Shown here: positions 46,936 to 57,924 of the stretch, one piece after another | How the letters are laid out: each line of letters begins with the position of its first letter | Numbering within the stretch: the stretch's first letter is position 1 | Origin: Chlorops oryzae | Lineage: Eukaryota; Arthropoda; Insecta; Diptera; Chloropidae | NCBI GenBank assembly: GCA_020466095.1 | Contig: CM035807.1 | Location: 105,958,727 to 106,022,726, forward strand | DNA length: 64,000 nucleotides | Direction: 5' to 3' | The notes under the pieces: model-generated | Seen by the model: only the letters and a program-made list of their open reading frames with translations | Databases searched by the model: none | What the model was told of the DNA's origin: nothing | Program-made: the position numbers and the translations under genes

Positions 46936-47236
46936 TAATATGTGAAATCTCTGAACAAATTGTAAAATATTTACACCCACTGCTCTATCAGCATGTTTGC
47001 TTTTTTTTTCTATTTCTTTCTCTTTGTATGAAGGGCTGTAGTTTAATTATAATTATTTTACCAAAATCGACAGAAAAAAATATAAAGAGCTTATGGAATA
47101 TCACGCGGGATGCCACTTTCATGATCAGCGACTTTGAATTAATTGAAAAACCTCCATTTTGACTGTTCTATCGGGGAAAATCTTAATTCTAATCTGGTTT
47201 AAGTAAAGTTATTGAACGTTAGGATTTACTAGCTTA

Positions 47237-48444
47237 GGGGCTATCTCCAGTTCTGTCAGAAATGAAACAGAAATTATAAACTTCATATGGCCAAATTTCA
47301 CAAAAGTTCCAATTTCGTAACGTTACCATTGATCTTTAACGGCTTACAGCTCCTTAACCATAAGCGCAATCTAAAATATTTTAAGGAACGAATTATAGAT
47401 CTAGTTATTTTTAACACAAAGGTTCAAAAAAAATCAATAATTTTCATTGTGTTTCGACGAGTTTGAGGTGAAACATTTAAAAATAAACCGACGTATGTGT
47501 AACGTTACCAGTATTAAAAATGCCCATATAACCCAGCTAGCATTTTTTGAAATTTTTGATCAAAAGCAAATCTTTTTCGGGTCGCCTTTCTGATTAAAAA
47601 GTTCAAATATGCACTCGTTTTCTGATCAAAAAATATACGAGAGAAATTGGAACCCTAGCCGCGACTCTTCATAGGGAGCCATATTTGATATCATTTGCGA
47701 GTCGTTTTCGAGTCATATTTGTTATCATAATCAAGTCTTTTTTGACTCATATTTGTGATCATTTTCGAGTATTCTACGACTCATATTTGATATCGTTTTC
47801 GAGTCTTATCCGAGATATCTTTACAATTGATTGCTTTCCAAAAAAAAAAAAAAAGTTACTGATAAATCAATACAAACTTTTTGGCTTTTACGTATACCTA
47901 TACGTATTATATTATAGATTCAATAACGTTTATTCTTTCCTTGCCTTGTGTGGGGCTTGAACCAGGGAACTCTCGTTTTCTATTCCAATGCTCACCCGTC
48001 GACACCGTGTTTTCCAAATCGAAAATCATGGATTTTTGTCGTTTATAACTTTAAATTCGCATTCCATTTAATTGAATTTTGAGTCAAATTTTGAATGAAA
48101 TATACGATAGCAACAATTTGAATGATCATATTTCAATCCCATACGTGATTAATTGGCGATTGCTCTATATTTTGTTTTTGTAATTTGAATACGACTCGCT
48201 TTTGAAACATATTGGAGAGTCGTTTTCGAGTCTTCTTTTAATCATGCATGTGATCAATTATTTTCTAATAATGAAGGAGGCTCGAAAAAGACTCGTAAAT
48301 GAATCTTCTCATAAAACAGTCTTCCAGATGTTGGGTAGGAAAAAATGCCTATATAAAAAAAACCTTTAGAAAATTTCTTATTCATTTCTGAAGCATTTTT
48401 TATATATGAAATTTTTTATTTCTGACAGAGCTGGAGAAAGCTCC
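47237..48444. mobile_element. Harbinger-like MITE split by a GAGTC-rich element
   Basis: Left end GGGGCTATCTCCAGTTCTGT and right end read inward GGAGCTTTCTCCAGCTCTGT match at 17 of 20 bases, and the similarity continues through CAGAAAT. TTA flanks both sides (47234-47236 and 48445-48447). The host element is about 370 bp once the nested insertion (47532-48339) is set aside. A partial copy lies at 22.1 kb. Confidence 0.72.
47532..48339 (-). mobile_element. GAGTC-rich TIR element, copy D, with 16-bp target duplication
   Basis: Starts CCCAGCTAGCATTTTTTG and ends ...CAGATGTTGGGTAGG. It is flanked by AAAAATGCCCATATAA (47516-47531) and AAAAATGCCTATATAA (48341-48356), 15 of 16 identical. GAGTC/GACTC words fill both halves. 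The tRNA-like segment reads on the minus strand from about 48005 to 47948 (GTGTCGACGGGTGAGC...GAGAGTTCCCTGGTTCAAGCC). A 16-bp duplication is longer than cut-and-paste transposons usually make. Confidence 0.7.
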
Positions 48445-48449
48445 TTAAT

Positions 48450-51400
48450 ATGAGTTCTGAGAACAAAAATAAAAGACAATGAAACCTTTCAATGACCAAA
48501 TAGTGCAGTGCAGCCGCCGATGGTGGGGACTTCAACGAGTAATAGTTTGGACTTAAGTGAAGCAAAATTCGTCATGGAAAAACGAAGAATTCTAATATTT
48601 GCTGACATTCGTGTTTTTTTTTTTTTTTTGTGCAATATTATCAAGTTAGAAGGAACAAAAGAAAAAACTTAAATGAAATGAAAAAAAAAAATCCAAAACA
48701 AAAGTACATTTCCGTAAAAGTTTTCTATTGTGGACGTCGCTACATCAAAATATAAAATGCCAAAAATGCAGGAATCCAAAAAAAAAAAAATTGTTTTTTG
48801 TAAAATGAGGCGCCATTAACCTTTCTCTCTAGTTGGCTTTTTTTTTGCTTCCGTTACAAAAACAGTTACAAAAACAGTTACAAAAAACTAAAAGAAAAAA
48901 GGAGAACAAATTAAAAGCAAAATAAAAAGCGAAGTCGACTGTTACTAATTTGCAACAATGGCTGCAGTTGTGTTTAATGAAAAAGAGAAACGGAAGCGCA
49001 AGCGTGCGAAATTAAAAAGTCAACAAAAGGACTTAACAGGAACTTTTTTTTTTATTTATTTATTTTTTTTTTTGTTTGATTGTTTCGGAGCTCTACAATT
49101 TAAGCTTCACTTTATTTAGAAATGTGCCTTCGTGGTCAGTAGTTTTAAAGCCTTAAAAAAAAAACTCCAAAGCACATAGTAATAAAAAAGCTTAATACGC
49201 CGAACTAAAAAGCGTGCTTGAACTTATTATGAGAGCAAGAAAAAGAAAAATATAGAAAGCGATGTGTGAAGGATTTCACATTCGAAAGGATTTTGCGAAG
49301 CGAGAACTGAATAGAAGTGGTTATCATTTTTTTTTTATCGCCTTTATCCTTAAGCGTTGTGTACGGTCGGTCTATTATATGCTTTCATTTTTCCCATGGT
49401 CCAACGAACGTAAGCGTTCGTTTAATACGTATAATAATATAAAGGATTCTCGGTTTTTCGGTATTGCTTTTTTTCATATTCGACTTTAGCGATTTCGCAG
49501 AGCAATCTTCAGTCTTGTATCGCATTTCGCAACGAGTCATACCACAGTGCGTTCATTACTTTCATTTTACTTTATGCGTTGGAATACCAGAATGGCTTAA
49601 CCGCAATATTTTCATGTTTGCTCAAGGAATTCCTTTGTCTTCCTCTTCGTGCCGTCGAACAGAGCAAAAAAAAAAAACAGGAAAAATTCCAGATAACATG
49701 GAGCTTTCAGGCCTTAAGAACATTCACAGATTCATCGAAATCGATTCATCGAAAATGGCCCCTCAAAGTAGGCAATACCTTAAACAGGAGACAGCTTTAT
49801 GGTACTTACTTCTAAAGAGTAAGTAAATGAATAGTGGAATATTGCTTCCCAGGCCTTATTCCAGGCCTGCTTAATGCGAAGGCAAAAAAAAAGAAGGAAA
49901 ACAAAAATTTCTGAACAAAAGACTTTAACTGCGATAACAGCCAACAATAGGCACACACTCACACAGGCTGTGCACAGCGTTCATGATGCGAACATTTTTC
50001 TTTTTCCCTGAAGCCTGAAGCATCTTTGCAAGAAACTCAAGCGTAAAAGTCCGTTTGAAAGTGAATGGCATAAAAGTACGCACTTAAATTCACGCGTAAA
50101 TATATAAATCAGTACTTGAATTGCGTGTTTTAATCCTTTTTTTTTTGTTACGCTCCTGTACTGAGTAGAGGGTATTTTCATACTTTGAAAACAATGCATG
50201 CGACGAGATCTTGAAGGCATTCTCTTTCGTAGGCCGAGAGAAAAATAATTTTTATTTTGCAAATTTTTTTATTTTTTTTTTTTTGTGGACTCAAATCTAT
50301 GACGGCACACATAACAGCAATGTTGAGCTCATGCATATGTGAGCTTTTCTATTATATTTTGACATAGAACAGCATACAGCAGCAGCAAAGCGAAAAACCA
50401 AAGAATCCAGTCAAATGGACAAACGGACGGACGAACGGAGGAACGAATGAAAACGGGCACAAACATGTGAAGGCAGTACGAGGATGAAGGCTCGCAGCGA
50501 AAAACATTTTGCAGTAAACTATCCACTTGACATCTGACACCTCGAACACAAGGACAACACACACGCACAGGCACACGAGTTCAGATACACATACATATAC
50601 ATATATGCAAACATGTACGAGCATACTCTGAAATAGTTGGCAAACGCGTGCTCACGTGACCCAAATGTCGTGTTGGCGTAAAATTCGCACAAAAATATAA
50701 AAAAAAAAGATTGCGAAAAATATTATGAAAAAATAAAAGTAAAAGAAAGTTGGCCACACTACGAGCAAGGACAGGGGCCAGTGCGATTCGTTGTTTGGCA
50801 GTCGGCAGCAAAGGGAAAGCAGATAACCATTTTTACCACATTTGCACCCATTGCGCTGCAGAGCAATCGCATAAAGACCACTTTTTTGGCACTACCAGAC
50901 CTCAGATGCCAGCTGAAAATATTTTTTGTCGCAAAGCTTAGACATTTCATTGTGTGAGTGTGTCTGTGTGTGTGAGCGTTTTTGTGTGTGCGAGCGTTTA
51001 AGGTGTGTTTTGTTTTAACAGCATTCGTAAAGGCTGGAAAATTACAACGCCATTTGGGCAGCAAACTTGCAATTTTTGTTTGTTTGTTTGTGGCCCTGTC
51101 TTGGCTACGGTATCTGATGAACTCTTACCTGGATGACTGCATGTATTGGCGTTGCTATGTATCATAAAAAAACATACAAGGGTTATAGCCTTAACCCGAA
51201 ATAGTATGATGCTTTTACTGATGACGCAAGCAGGCCTTTTTCCCGAAATAGAATTTCACACAATTTTTTGTTTTTTCTTTTAAGGTTCTTCGTCTTACCT
51301 TTTCTTTCGTTCTCTTTTGTTTTATTGTTTACTTTTTTTTTTCGTTTTGTCTTTCATGTGTTTTGGTTTAAATTTATATGGTGCTTTCAACTTTCTTCGA

Positions 51401-52190
51401 GCGATTTTAAAATGGCACCAGATGTATTCGCCATTATGAAATTTTTTCTTGCATATTTTGTTCTAATTTTTTTTTTTTCGAAGCTTTAACGACACCTAAA
51501 GACAGAGCCTTGCAACGTGAAACGGAAGTGTAAGAAGCTGTTCTGTAGTTTGAAAAAGCATCTTCAAAGGAGCTTTAGCAGAATAAATCGCTCTGTGAAA
51601 TGCATTCATTGCTGAATGCTTTGAGTTCTTATTATTCTTTATGATTATTATAGTCTTCCAGCTGCTCAGTTACTTACTTGAGTGTGACTGAAATATTAAA
51701 GGTCCTGATTGTTTTGTGTATAATTTCTTTGAGTTAACTAAATGGAAAATTCCTAAAATTTATGAATAAATTTCGCTGAAGGATGAAGGCTCAATTAATT
51801 TTGAACTTTGCTCTTTATGTTTTTGAATAGAGTAAAGTTTCCAATAGCGGTTCAAAGAGAAATGGATCAGAAATATGAAAACCGCTGAGCCATTTAATTA
51901 AGTCAAGTTGGATTGAGGGACCGTCAGAAGTGCAATGTGGTCTCTCTAGACCCTCCAGATTGTTCGTTGTCTGCTTCACGGAGAGACTTGATTTGAATGT
52001 CACACAAAAGCATCGTTCAAGTTACGGTTCGTCTCAATGTAAGACCGATTGAGTCGTAGGAAATACTCTGATAGAGATCGAATGCGTCCAAAAAATACCT
52101 ACATTAGTGTGGAAAATTTTCTGGTTCGAATAAACAAATTTAAATTTTCTAGAATGCCTCGGATGGTTGAATTTTCTTCAATATTGTTTT
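48450..52190. other. long gene-free stretch
   Basis: No exon or element was supported. Poly-T/poly-A runs occur near 48614, 48780 and 50270, with TG/GA runs near 50953-50990. Open frames such as 49464-49826 and 50759-51064 lack motifs. The TATATAAATC string near 50101 has no gene behind it. Confidence 0.4.
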
Positions 52191-52197
52191 AAAAATG

Positions 52198-52616
52198 TTC
52201 TCTCTCTTCTCTCTTTTTAATTTTTTTTCTCTCTCTCTCGCCTACCCTCTCTCTCTGTATAGCTATCTCGCCCTCTATCTCTCTCTGTCGCACTCTCGTT
52301 CTTTCATTCACTTTCTCTCTCTCGCAATCCCGTTCTCTGTCTTCCTCTCCCCATCTTTTTCTCCACCATTTCCACTCCCTCTTTCTCTCTCTCCCTCCCC
52401 TCTCCCTCTCTCATCCTCTCTCTTCTTTCCTCCCTCCCTCTCTCTACTTCCCTCCCTCCCTCTCTCTACTTCCCTCCCTCCCTTCCCTACTTCTCTACCT
52501 CCTTCCGTCTCCTTCTCTCTCCTTCCCACTCTCTCTCTCCCGCCCTCTCTCCCTCTCTACCATTGTCCCTCTCTACCTTTGTCCCTCTCTCCCTTTCTCC
52601 CTCTCCCCTCTCTCCC

Positions 52617-52650
<34 letters not shown>

Positions 52651-53005
52651 CCTCTTCCCCTTCCTCTCTCCCTCTCTCTCCCCTCTCTCTCCTCTCTCAC
52701 TCTCCTCTTCCCTCTCTCTACCTCCTCTCTCCCTCTCTACCTCCTTCCCTCTCTCTACCTCCTTCCCTCTCTCTACCTCCTTCCCTCTCTCTACCTCCTT
52801 CCCTCTCTCTACCTCTTCCCTCTCTCTACCTCCTTCCCTCTCTCTACCTCCTTCCCTCTCTCTACCTCCTTCCCTATCTCTATCTCCTTCCTCTCTCTAC
52901 CTCCTTCCCTATCTCTACCTCCTTCCCTATCTCTACCTTCTTCCCTCTCTCTACCTCCTTCCCTCTCTCTCCCTCCCTCACTCGATCTATCTCCCTCTCT
53001 TATCC
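52198..53005 (+). repeat. 0.8-kb polypyrimidine tract with 18-bp CTACCTCCTTCCCTCTCT repeats
   Basis: Almost wholly C and T. From about 52728 to 52970 it resolves into at least a dozen near-perfect 18-bp units of the form CTACCTCCTTCCCTCTCT, some 17 bp or with CTATCT. The first half is irregular CTCTCCCT. Open frames of 275 and 150 codons through it are by-products. The left edge is graded and the right edge abrupt. Confidence 0.9.
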
Positions 53006-53009
53006 AAAT

Positions 53010-54371
53010 ATGTAAAATTTAAAGCTTGAATTTTAATTTGAGCTTTAAAAAATTTTTTTGCTGTCTTTGATGGCTACCGAGAAAAAAAACTGAAAAAAAG
53101 CAGAATAGTTGAAGAGCTTTTTCCTTCTCACAATTTTGTCGGTATCTCCTTTTCGGGAAATTTGTCGCAAAAGATTTTGAAACTAATATCTGAAATGAAA
53201 ATTTTCTAGAAAGGAATTGCAAGGATAAATCAGATATGGTTACTTCGATTCGTTCGTAATTCCAGGAATGTCCTGGGAATGATACACACACATACATATA
53301 TGTACGTTGTACAATACAGAGACTTTTCGGTTTTTAATACATCATTTCTTCCTTTTTAAACATGGGGGAATATCAAATGTCACAGTCTCCACGCATTACC
53401 ATGTCGACGATGACTCTCACGAGTTGACTGGAAATTTTGCATTTTTTATTACTTCTCCGATTCTATATTTTATCTTCTTTTTTCGGATTGCTTTTTCGAG
53501 AATCATTGTCATTTTCACTTTCACATGATTTCAGTTTTTGTTTGGGTTTATTCCCTCGGTTATTGTTTAGTTTAGTATTGCTTTAATATTTTTTCACATT
53601 CAAGTGAATTCATCACGCCGCGGCCGGGTGTTTGAATATTCCGAGCGTCGGCAGGATTACTACGGCATTGTGATGAGTGTGTGCATACATTTATGAAATC
53701 TGTGTCATACAATGCCAGTAGCCAAACAATGCTTGAAAAAAAAAAAAAAAAACAAAAAAATACTGGGAGCTTTTGTTGACAATTTTAATACTCCGGGGAT
53801 TGATGCCGTTCACATCAGACAGCGAAGTAAATAAGTAGAGAGCCTGCAGTGTTTTTTCTTCTTTTTGTTTTTGTTATCTCCAGCGTTTCTCTTCTTTTTT
53901 AATTCATCACGGTAAATATTGTTTTTAATACTTTATGTCACAATCACCCACCGTTATGTCTATTCAACACCTTCTTGCACGTTGAAAAATTGAATATTTT
54001 TTTTCTATCTCTCGAGGCATTATTTTTTCACAGGCATAATTAATGAAAGACACTTTGACCTCAAAACTGAGAATTTTAAATGGGACAGAATTCGTTTCAT
54101 AGTGTGGCTGTGTGTGATCGTCATTTCAAAGTAAAGGCATTTAAGATTATTTATGAAAGTGGACAGCAAAAAGAAAAGCTCCTGAGCATTTCTGTTCATA
54201 TTTTATATGGTCTATCTACCTCCGATTTGTTTGGAGTAGGTATCTACTTGTTGACATTACACGAGAATGTGCCAGTGCTTGGACTCTCAGAGATTTTTCC
54301 TGCAATATTTTTAAGTGCTAATTCCTTCAGTTTTGATCACTGTTCAATTTTTGCTTTCGCTTATTAATGAT
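53010..54371. other. intergenic sequence, no gene supported
   Basis: A-rich run near 53739-53759; no gene. The 95-codon frame 54080-54367 has no recognisable motif. Confidence 0.4.
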
Positions 54372-54614
54372 CAGGGCTCGGATTTTGTTGACTTTTATAA
54401 ATTTAAAGCATACTTTATGGAGTAAAAATTTTGTCCCACTCACATACAGCTAAGATTCAAATCGATTTTTAACTTCAATATGAATTTTTTTGAAGTTAGA
54501 AAACCGGTTTGAAGTTCAACTTCGTTAAACTTATTCGCAAAATGTTGGTAAGAAATATTTTTGCACCATAAAGTATGCTTTGAATTTGTAAAAGTCAACA
54601 AAATCCGAGCCCTG
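54372..54614. mobile_element. hAT-type MITE with long inverted repeats
   Basis: A 243-bp element starts CAGGGCTCGGATTTTGTTGA and ends with its exact inverse. The inverted match extends to about 49 bases with only two mismatches. The flanks TTAATGAT (54364-54371) and TTCATGAT (54615-54622) form an 8-bp duplication with one change. CAGGG ends and 8-bp duplication indicate the hAT superfamily. No coding capacity; most of it can fold into a hairpin. Confidence 0.88.
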
Positions 54615-54624
54615 TTCATGATGT

Positions 54625-56094
54625 TGCTTGTGGAACGTTACCAGGAAAATATGGTATGTCCTTTTCTAAAAAAAAACAAATTATATTCTTCGCAATTTAT
54701 ACTAATGCGATGATAAATATGTCGTCCTGATTTCTAATCCTTTTTAAGTTGAAATTTTTTTGTTCCCATATGAGGTTCCCCAATAAAAATGAATTATTTC
54801 TTAGGAAATAACCCCAAAATTTTTCATATTTTGACAAGCATGAAATCCTAAATTATTTAAATCATCCAAACACCATCATCATGACCTTTCATCGCAGTCG
54901 GAATGCCATTAACAAACAAAATAGAAGAAAGCTTCATTTATATTATGGCTTTACCTTTCGCATTTCGAGACAAATCCGTTTCGACAGCACTCAGTCATTC
55001 GTTCATTGGCATGTTCATTTGTGACATTTCAGTTGATCAGCTTCGATCTGCTCACTTCAGGACAACCAACACACACACACACCCACAGAGACCACCCACA
55101 ATCAAGAAATAAGCTGTTCGCAAAAAAAGAAAAACGGAGGTAGAACAAAAAAAAAAAAAAATTCTTTCTTATTGCATTCATGTCCATCACCATTCACTTG
55201 TAAAGTGAAGGCGCGATTGCTCGGTACACTCAGCGGTCCACGTCCGCACAAAATCGACTTGATCTAAGGAGCAAGTCACATCACTTGACATTGCCAAGTT
55301 GGCGGTTGCACTTTCAGCTTCGTTATCGATACGTTTCCATTTTTATTTCTTTCACTTCGTTGAGTAGGTACGTTGGAAAGATGGGGACCGACCAATTGGA
55401 AGGAAACTGTCACCGCTCGTTTGCGGTGCGTGCTTCCGGCAATGTTCAAAGTTCAAAATTGCGAATAAGAGGAATAAAAAATAAAAAAAATGCAAAAGAA
55501 AATGGAACGAATGGGCTCAGCAGGATATCAAAAGAGAAAATAGAAAAACGAAAAAAAAAAAAAAAAAATTTGAAAAGATGGTGGAGAGAAATCACGATAT
55601 GCGGTTTCGTTAGCTGATATACCTGCCGATGGCATTTATTCTCAACCATTGACATTGCCATTATCCGTTCATTGCGTTTTGGATTTTTTTTTTTTTTTGC
55701 TTTCCCCCCTGCAACTTGCCTTCATTATTGTTCGGTAGTGGTTTCTAGCCTTTGAATAGCAGTAATGATCCTTCAGACACTGCTGTGAGATGAGTATCTT
55801 CAAATGAAGCTTATTTGAAGATGATCTTCGGAGGGAATTGACAAAGGAAAAAATGGCGAGCTTTGGGCGTGTTCAGAATGAAACTTTAAGGTTCATAGTT
55901 TTTAACGTTGTTTAAGCTTTTTGAAGGTTAAAACTTTCAACTTTAAGTCTTCAGGAGATTTCATACCAGACTTCATAATTTTATATGAAAATTTTTTGAT
56001 AAATTCATATATGTCAAAGAGATTTCGTTGAGTTAAACTGGCATGATGAGTAAAAGAATATCTTTGAAAATTTTAACTTTCGAAGTTCTTAAAC
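54625..56094. other. intergenic sequence upstream of the SINE
   Basis: No gene is supported. Poly-T near 55686-55699 and poly-A near 55551-55568. The 110-codon frame 55285-55617 ends in Lys/Arg-rich low complexity and has no motif. Confidence 0.4.
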
Positions 56095-56108
56095 CGAGCT
56101 GAAGAGTA

Positions 56109-56356
56109 GGTAGGTAGGTAGGTTGAAGTGGCTGCCACTTAGGCCGTTAATCGGCCCATTGTGATACCACGGATGTTTTCTTGTGTTTGTGTGAGTGTAT
56201 GTATGTCTTATTATGTAGTGTGCCCCTAACATGCGATTTTTGAAAAACCAGTGCTAGGCTTGGAACATTACACTCCGTTTCGACTGTGCCGGGAATCGAA
56301 CCTCGGACCCTGGGATCAAGAGCATAGCACGCATCCCCTACGCTATCCCAGAGCCA
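56109..56356 (-). mobile_element. complete tRNA-derived SINE with 14-bp target duplication
   Basis: On the minus strand it begins GGCTCTGGGATAGCGTAGGG (box A) and carries box B GGTTCGATTCC. The body contains an ATCACAATGGGCC tail block. The element ends in a (CCTA)n run. Flanks CGAGCTGAAGAGTA at 56095-56108 and 56357-56370 are identical, a 14-bp duplication expected of LINE-mediated insertion. The unbroken duplication suggests a recent copy. It sits about 300 bp upstream of the MECR-like gene in opposite orientation. Confidence 0.9.
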
Positions 56357-56689
56357 CGAGCTGAAGAGTAAGTTTCTAAAAAAAATAGAACGAAGATGTC
56401 AAATAACTAAGAATTTTCGAACATAATTTGGGAAACCTACAAACAAAGAAAGAGAAAATCGCAAAGGCCGATTCACGCTGTTGAGGTTTATCGATACCAA
56501 GGACAGTTAGTTGCTATCCTTATCGAAATGTCATTGTACATAAACATTTAAAGCACTCTTATAAATAAATTTTCTCTAAAAAATAAAATTAATAAAAAAA
56601 TATTTTAAAAAATATTATAAAAATTCTCAGAAGCGTCAGAAATTTCGACGATAAAAAGCAATGTTTTCAAATCGTTTCAAAATCATAAA

Positions 56690-57769
56690 ATGTTTTCAAA
56701 ACTTTGTACAATCGAGAGCTGCTCCCCTTCTATAAAATCCCTACAGCTCTTTGAGCATGGCGAGCCCACACGAGTACTGCGAATCGAAGAGGAGGAGCTT
56801 CGCGATCCCGAAGATAATGAGGTGATTGTCAAAATGATAGCAGCGCCCATTCATGCAATCGATTTGGATTTTATAACAGGCGAGAAGCCAGCATTATACA
56901 CAACCGATAAGAAATTTCCGCTCGTACCGGGAACCGAGGGTGTTGCCGAAGTAGCCTTTGCCGGAAAGAACGTGAAAGACCTCAAGATTGGCCAACGTGT
57001 TGTCATACCGTTCGCTAATACGATTTCGTCGCGTGGAACGTGGACAAACTACTCAATATATAATGCTCGACATATTATGCCGGTACCGGAGGATATGAAG
57101 ATCAACGATGCAGCCCAATTGGTTATTTATCCTTGTGCGGCATACCGTGTGATGAGAGACTTTGTCACGTTAACGCATGGCGATTGTATATTCTTCAACG
57201 GCGGCAACACTCCAATGGGACTGGCTTTGATTCAACTATGCAGGGCGGAAAATTTCCATTGCGTTTGTGTTGTACGCGAAATAAATAGTTCGGAAAATTC
57301 GAAAAACCATTTGAAGGTTCTCGGCGCCGAAGTTGTTATCTCCGAACCCGATGTCATGACATCGAATGTCTTTGAATCTGGAGAAATTCCGAAACCGCGA
57401 TTGATTGTTAACACTGTGCCACGTGGAAGTTCCAAATTGCTGGGCAAGTTCTTAGATCAGCGTGGCGTTATGGCAACGTATGGCTTTATAGCTGGATATC
57501 CAGCTATAACGGCAACAGCGCCATTAATTTTTCGCGATTTCGTACAGCGTCCCTTCTGGATTGTTAGATACAATGAGAATTTCCCCGAAAAAGCCGAACG
57601 CGAAGCAATGTTCCAGAACCTTTCGAAAATGATACAAGAAGAATTATTGAAATTACGAAAATTGCAATCAGTTCCTTTTCTCGAATACAAAACCGCTTTC
57701 GAAGAACTGGCCAAGCTGGAGGGTAACCGGACATCACAATTCCTACTTGACATGCGAGGTGTAGACTGA
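56690..57769 (+). CDS. diverged mitochondrial enoyl-CoA/ACP reductase-like protein (MECR-like MDR family)
   Basis: A single exon of 359 codons. It aligns by eye along its length with MECR: LQLFEHGEPTRVL (18-30), KMIAAPIHAIDLDFITG (48-64), PLVPGTEGVAEV (77-88), GTW (116-118), YPCAAYRVMRDF (147-158), FFNGGNTPMGLALIQL (168-183) and CVVRE (193-197). MECR performs the NADPH-dependent last step of mitochondrial fatty acid synthesis. Two key sites differ. The segment normally reading QGNYG, with the catalytic Tyr, reads TGEKPALY. The cofactor loop SGVG reads TPMG. Activity may therefore be changed or lost. No stops or frameshifts occur in the body, which favours a constrained gene. An overlapping upstream ATG frame (56661) reads a basic, presequence-like peptide but stops after 24 codons. 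A retrocopy origin is possible but not shown. Confidence 0.85.
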   Translation: MFSKLCTIESCSPSIKSLQLFEHGEPTRVLRIEEEELRDPEDNEVIVKMIAAPIHAIDLDFITGEKPALYTTDKKFPLVPGTEGVAEVAFAGKNVKDLKIGQRVVIPFANTISSRGTWTNYSIYNARHIMPVPEDMKINDAAQLVIYPCAAYRVMRDFVTLTHGDCIFFNGGNTPMGLALIQLCRAENFHCVCVVREINSSENSKNHLKVLGAEVVISEPDVMTSNVFESGEIPKPRLIVNTVPRGSSKLLGKFLDQRGVMATYGFIAGYPAITATAPLIFRDFVQRPFWIVRYNENFPEKAEREAMFQNLSKMIQEELLKLRKLQSVPFLEYKTAFEELAKLEGNRTSQFLLDMRGVD

Positions 57770-57914
57770 ATGGGAAAGTAAAAACCAAATATTCACCTTC
57801 GAAACCATAAAAGAGAAAACTGAAAAGCCTCTTATTAATTGATTTTCCATAATAGAAAGAAATCAGTTTTAATGCCTTCAAAGGACCTTTTGTAAAAAAA
57901 AAAACCATTCTCAA

Positions 57915-57920
57915 AATAAA
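57915..57920 (+). terminator. polyadenylation signal of the MECR-like gene
   Basis: Canonical AATAAA lies 145 nt after the stop codon, in a short AT-rich 3' UTR. Having its own signal argues that the gene is transcribed as a unit. Confidence 0.55.
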
Positions 57921-57924
57921 TCCA

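Noticed and set aside
52195..53022. Open frame of 275 codons rich in Ser/Leu/Pro
   Set aside because: By-product of the CT-rich minisatellite; no start context or conserved motif.
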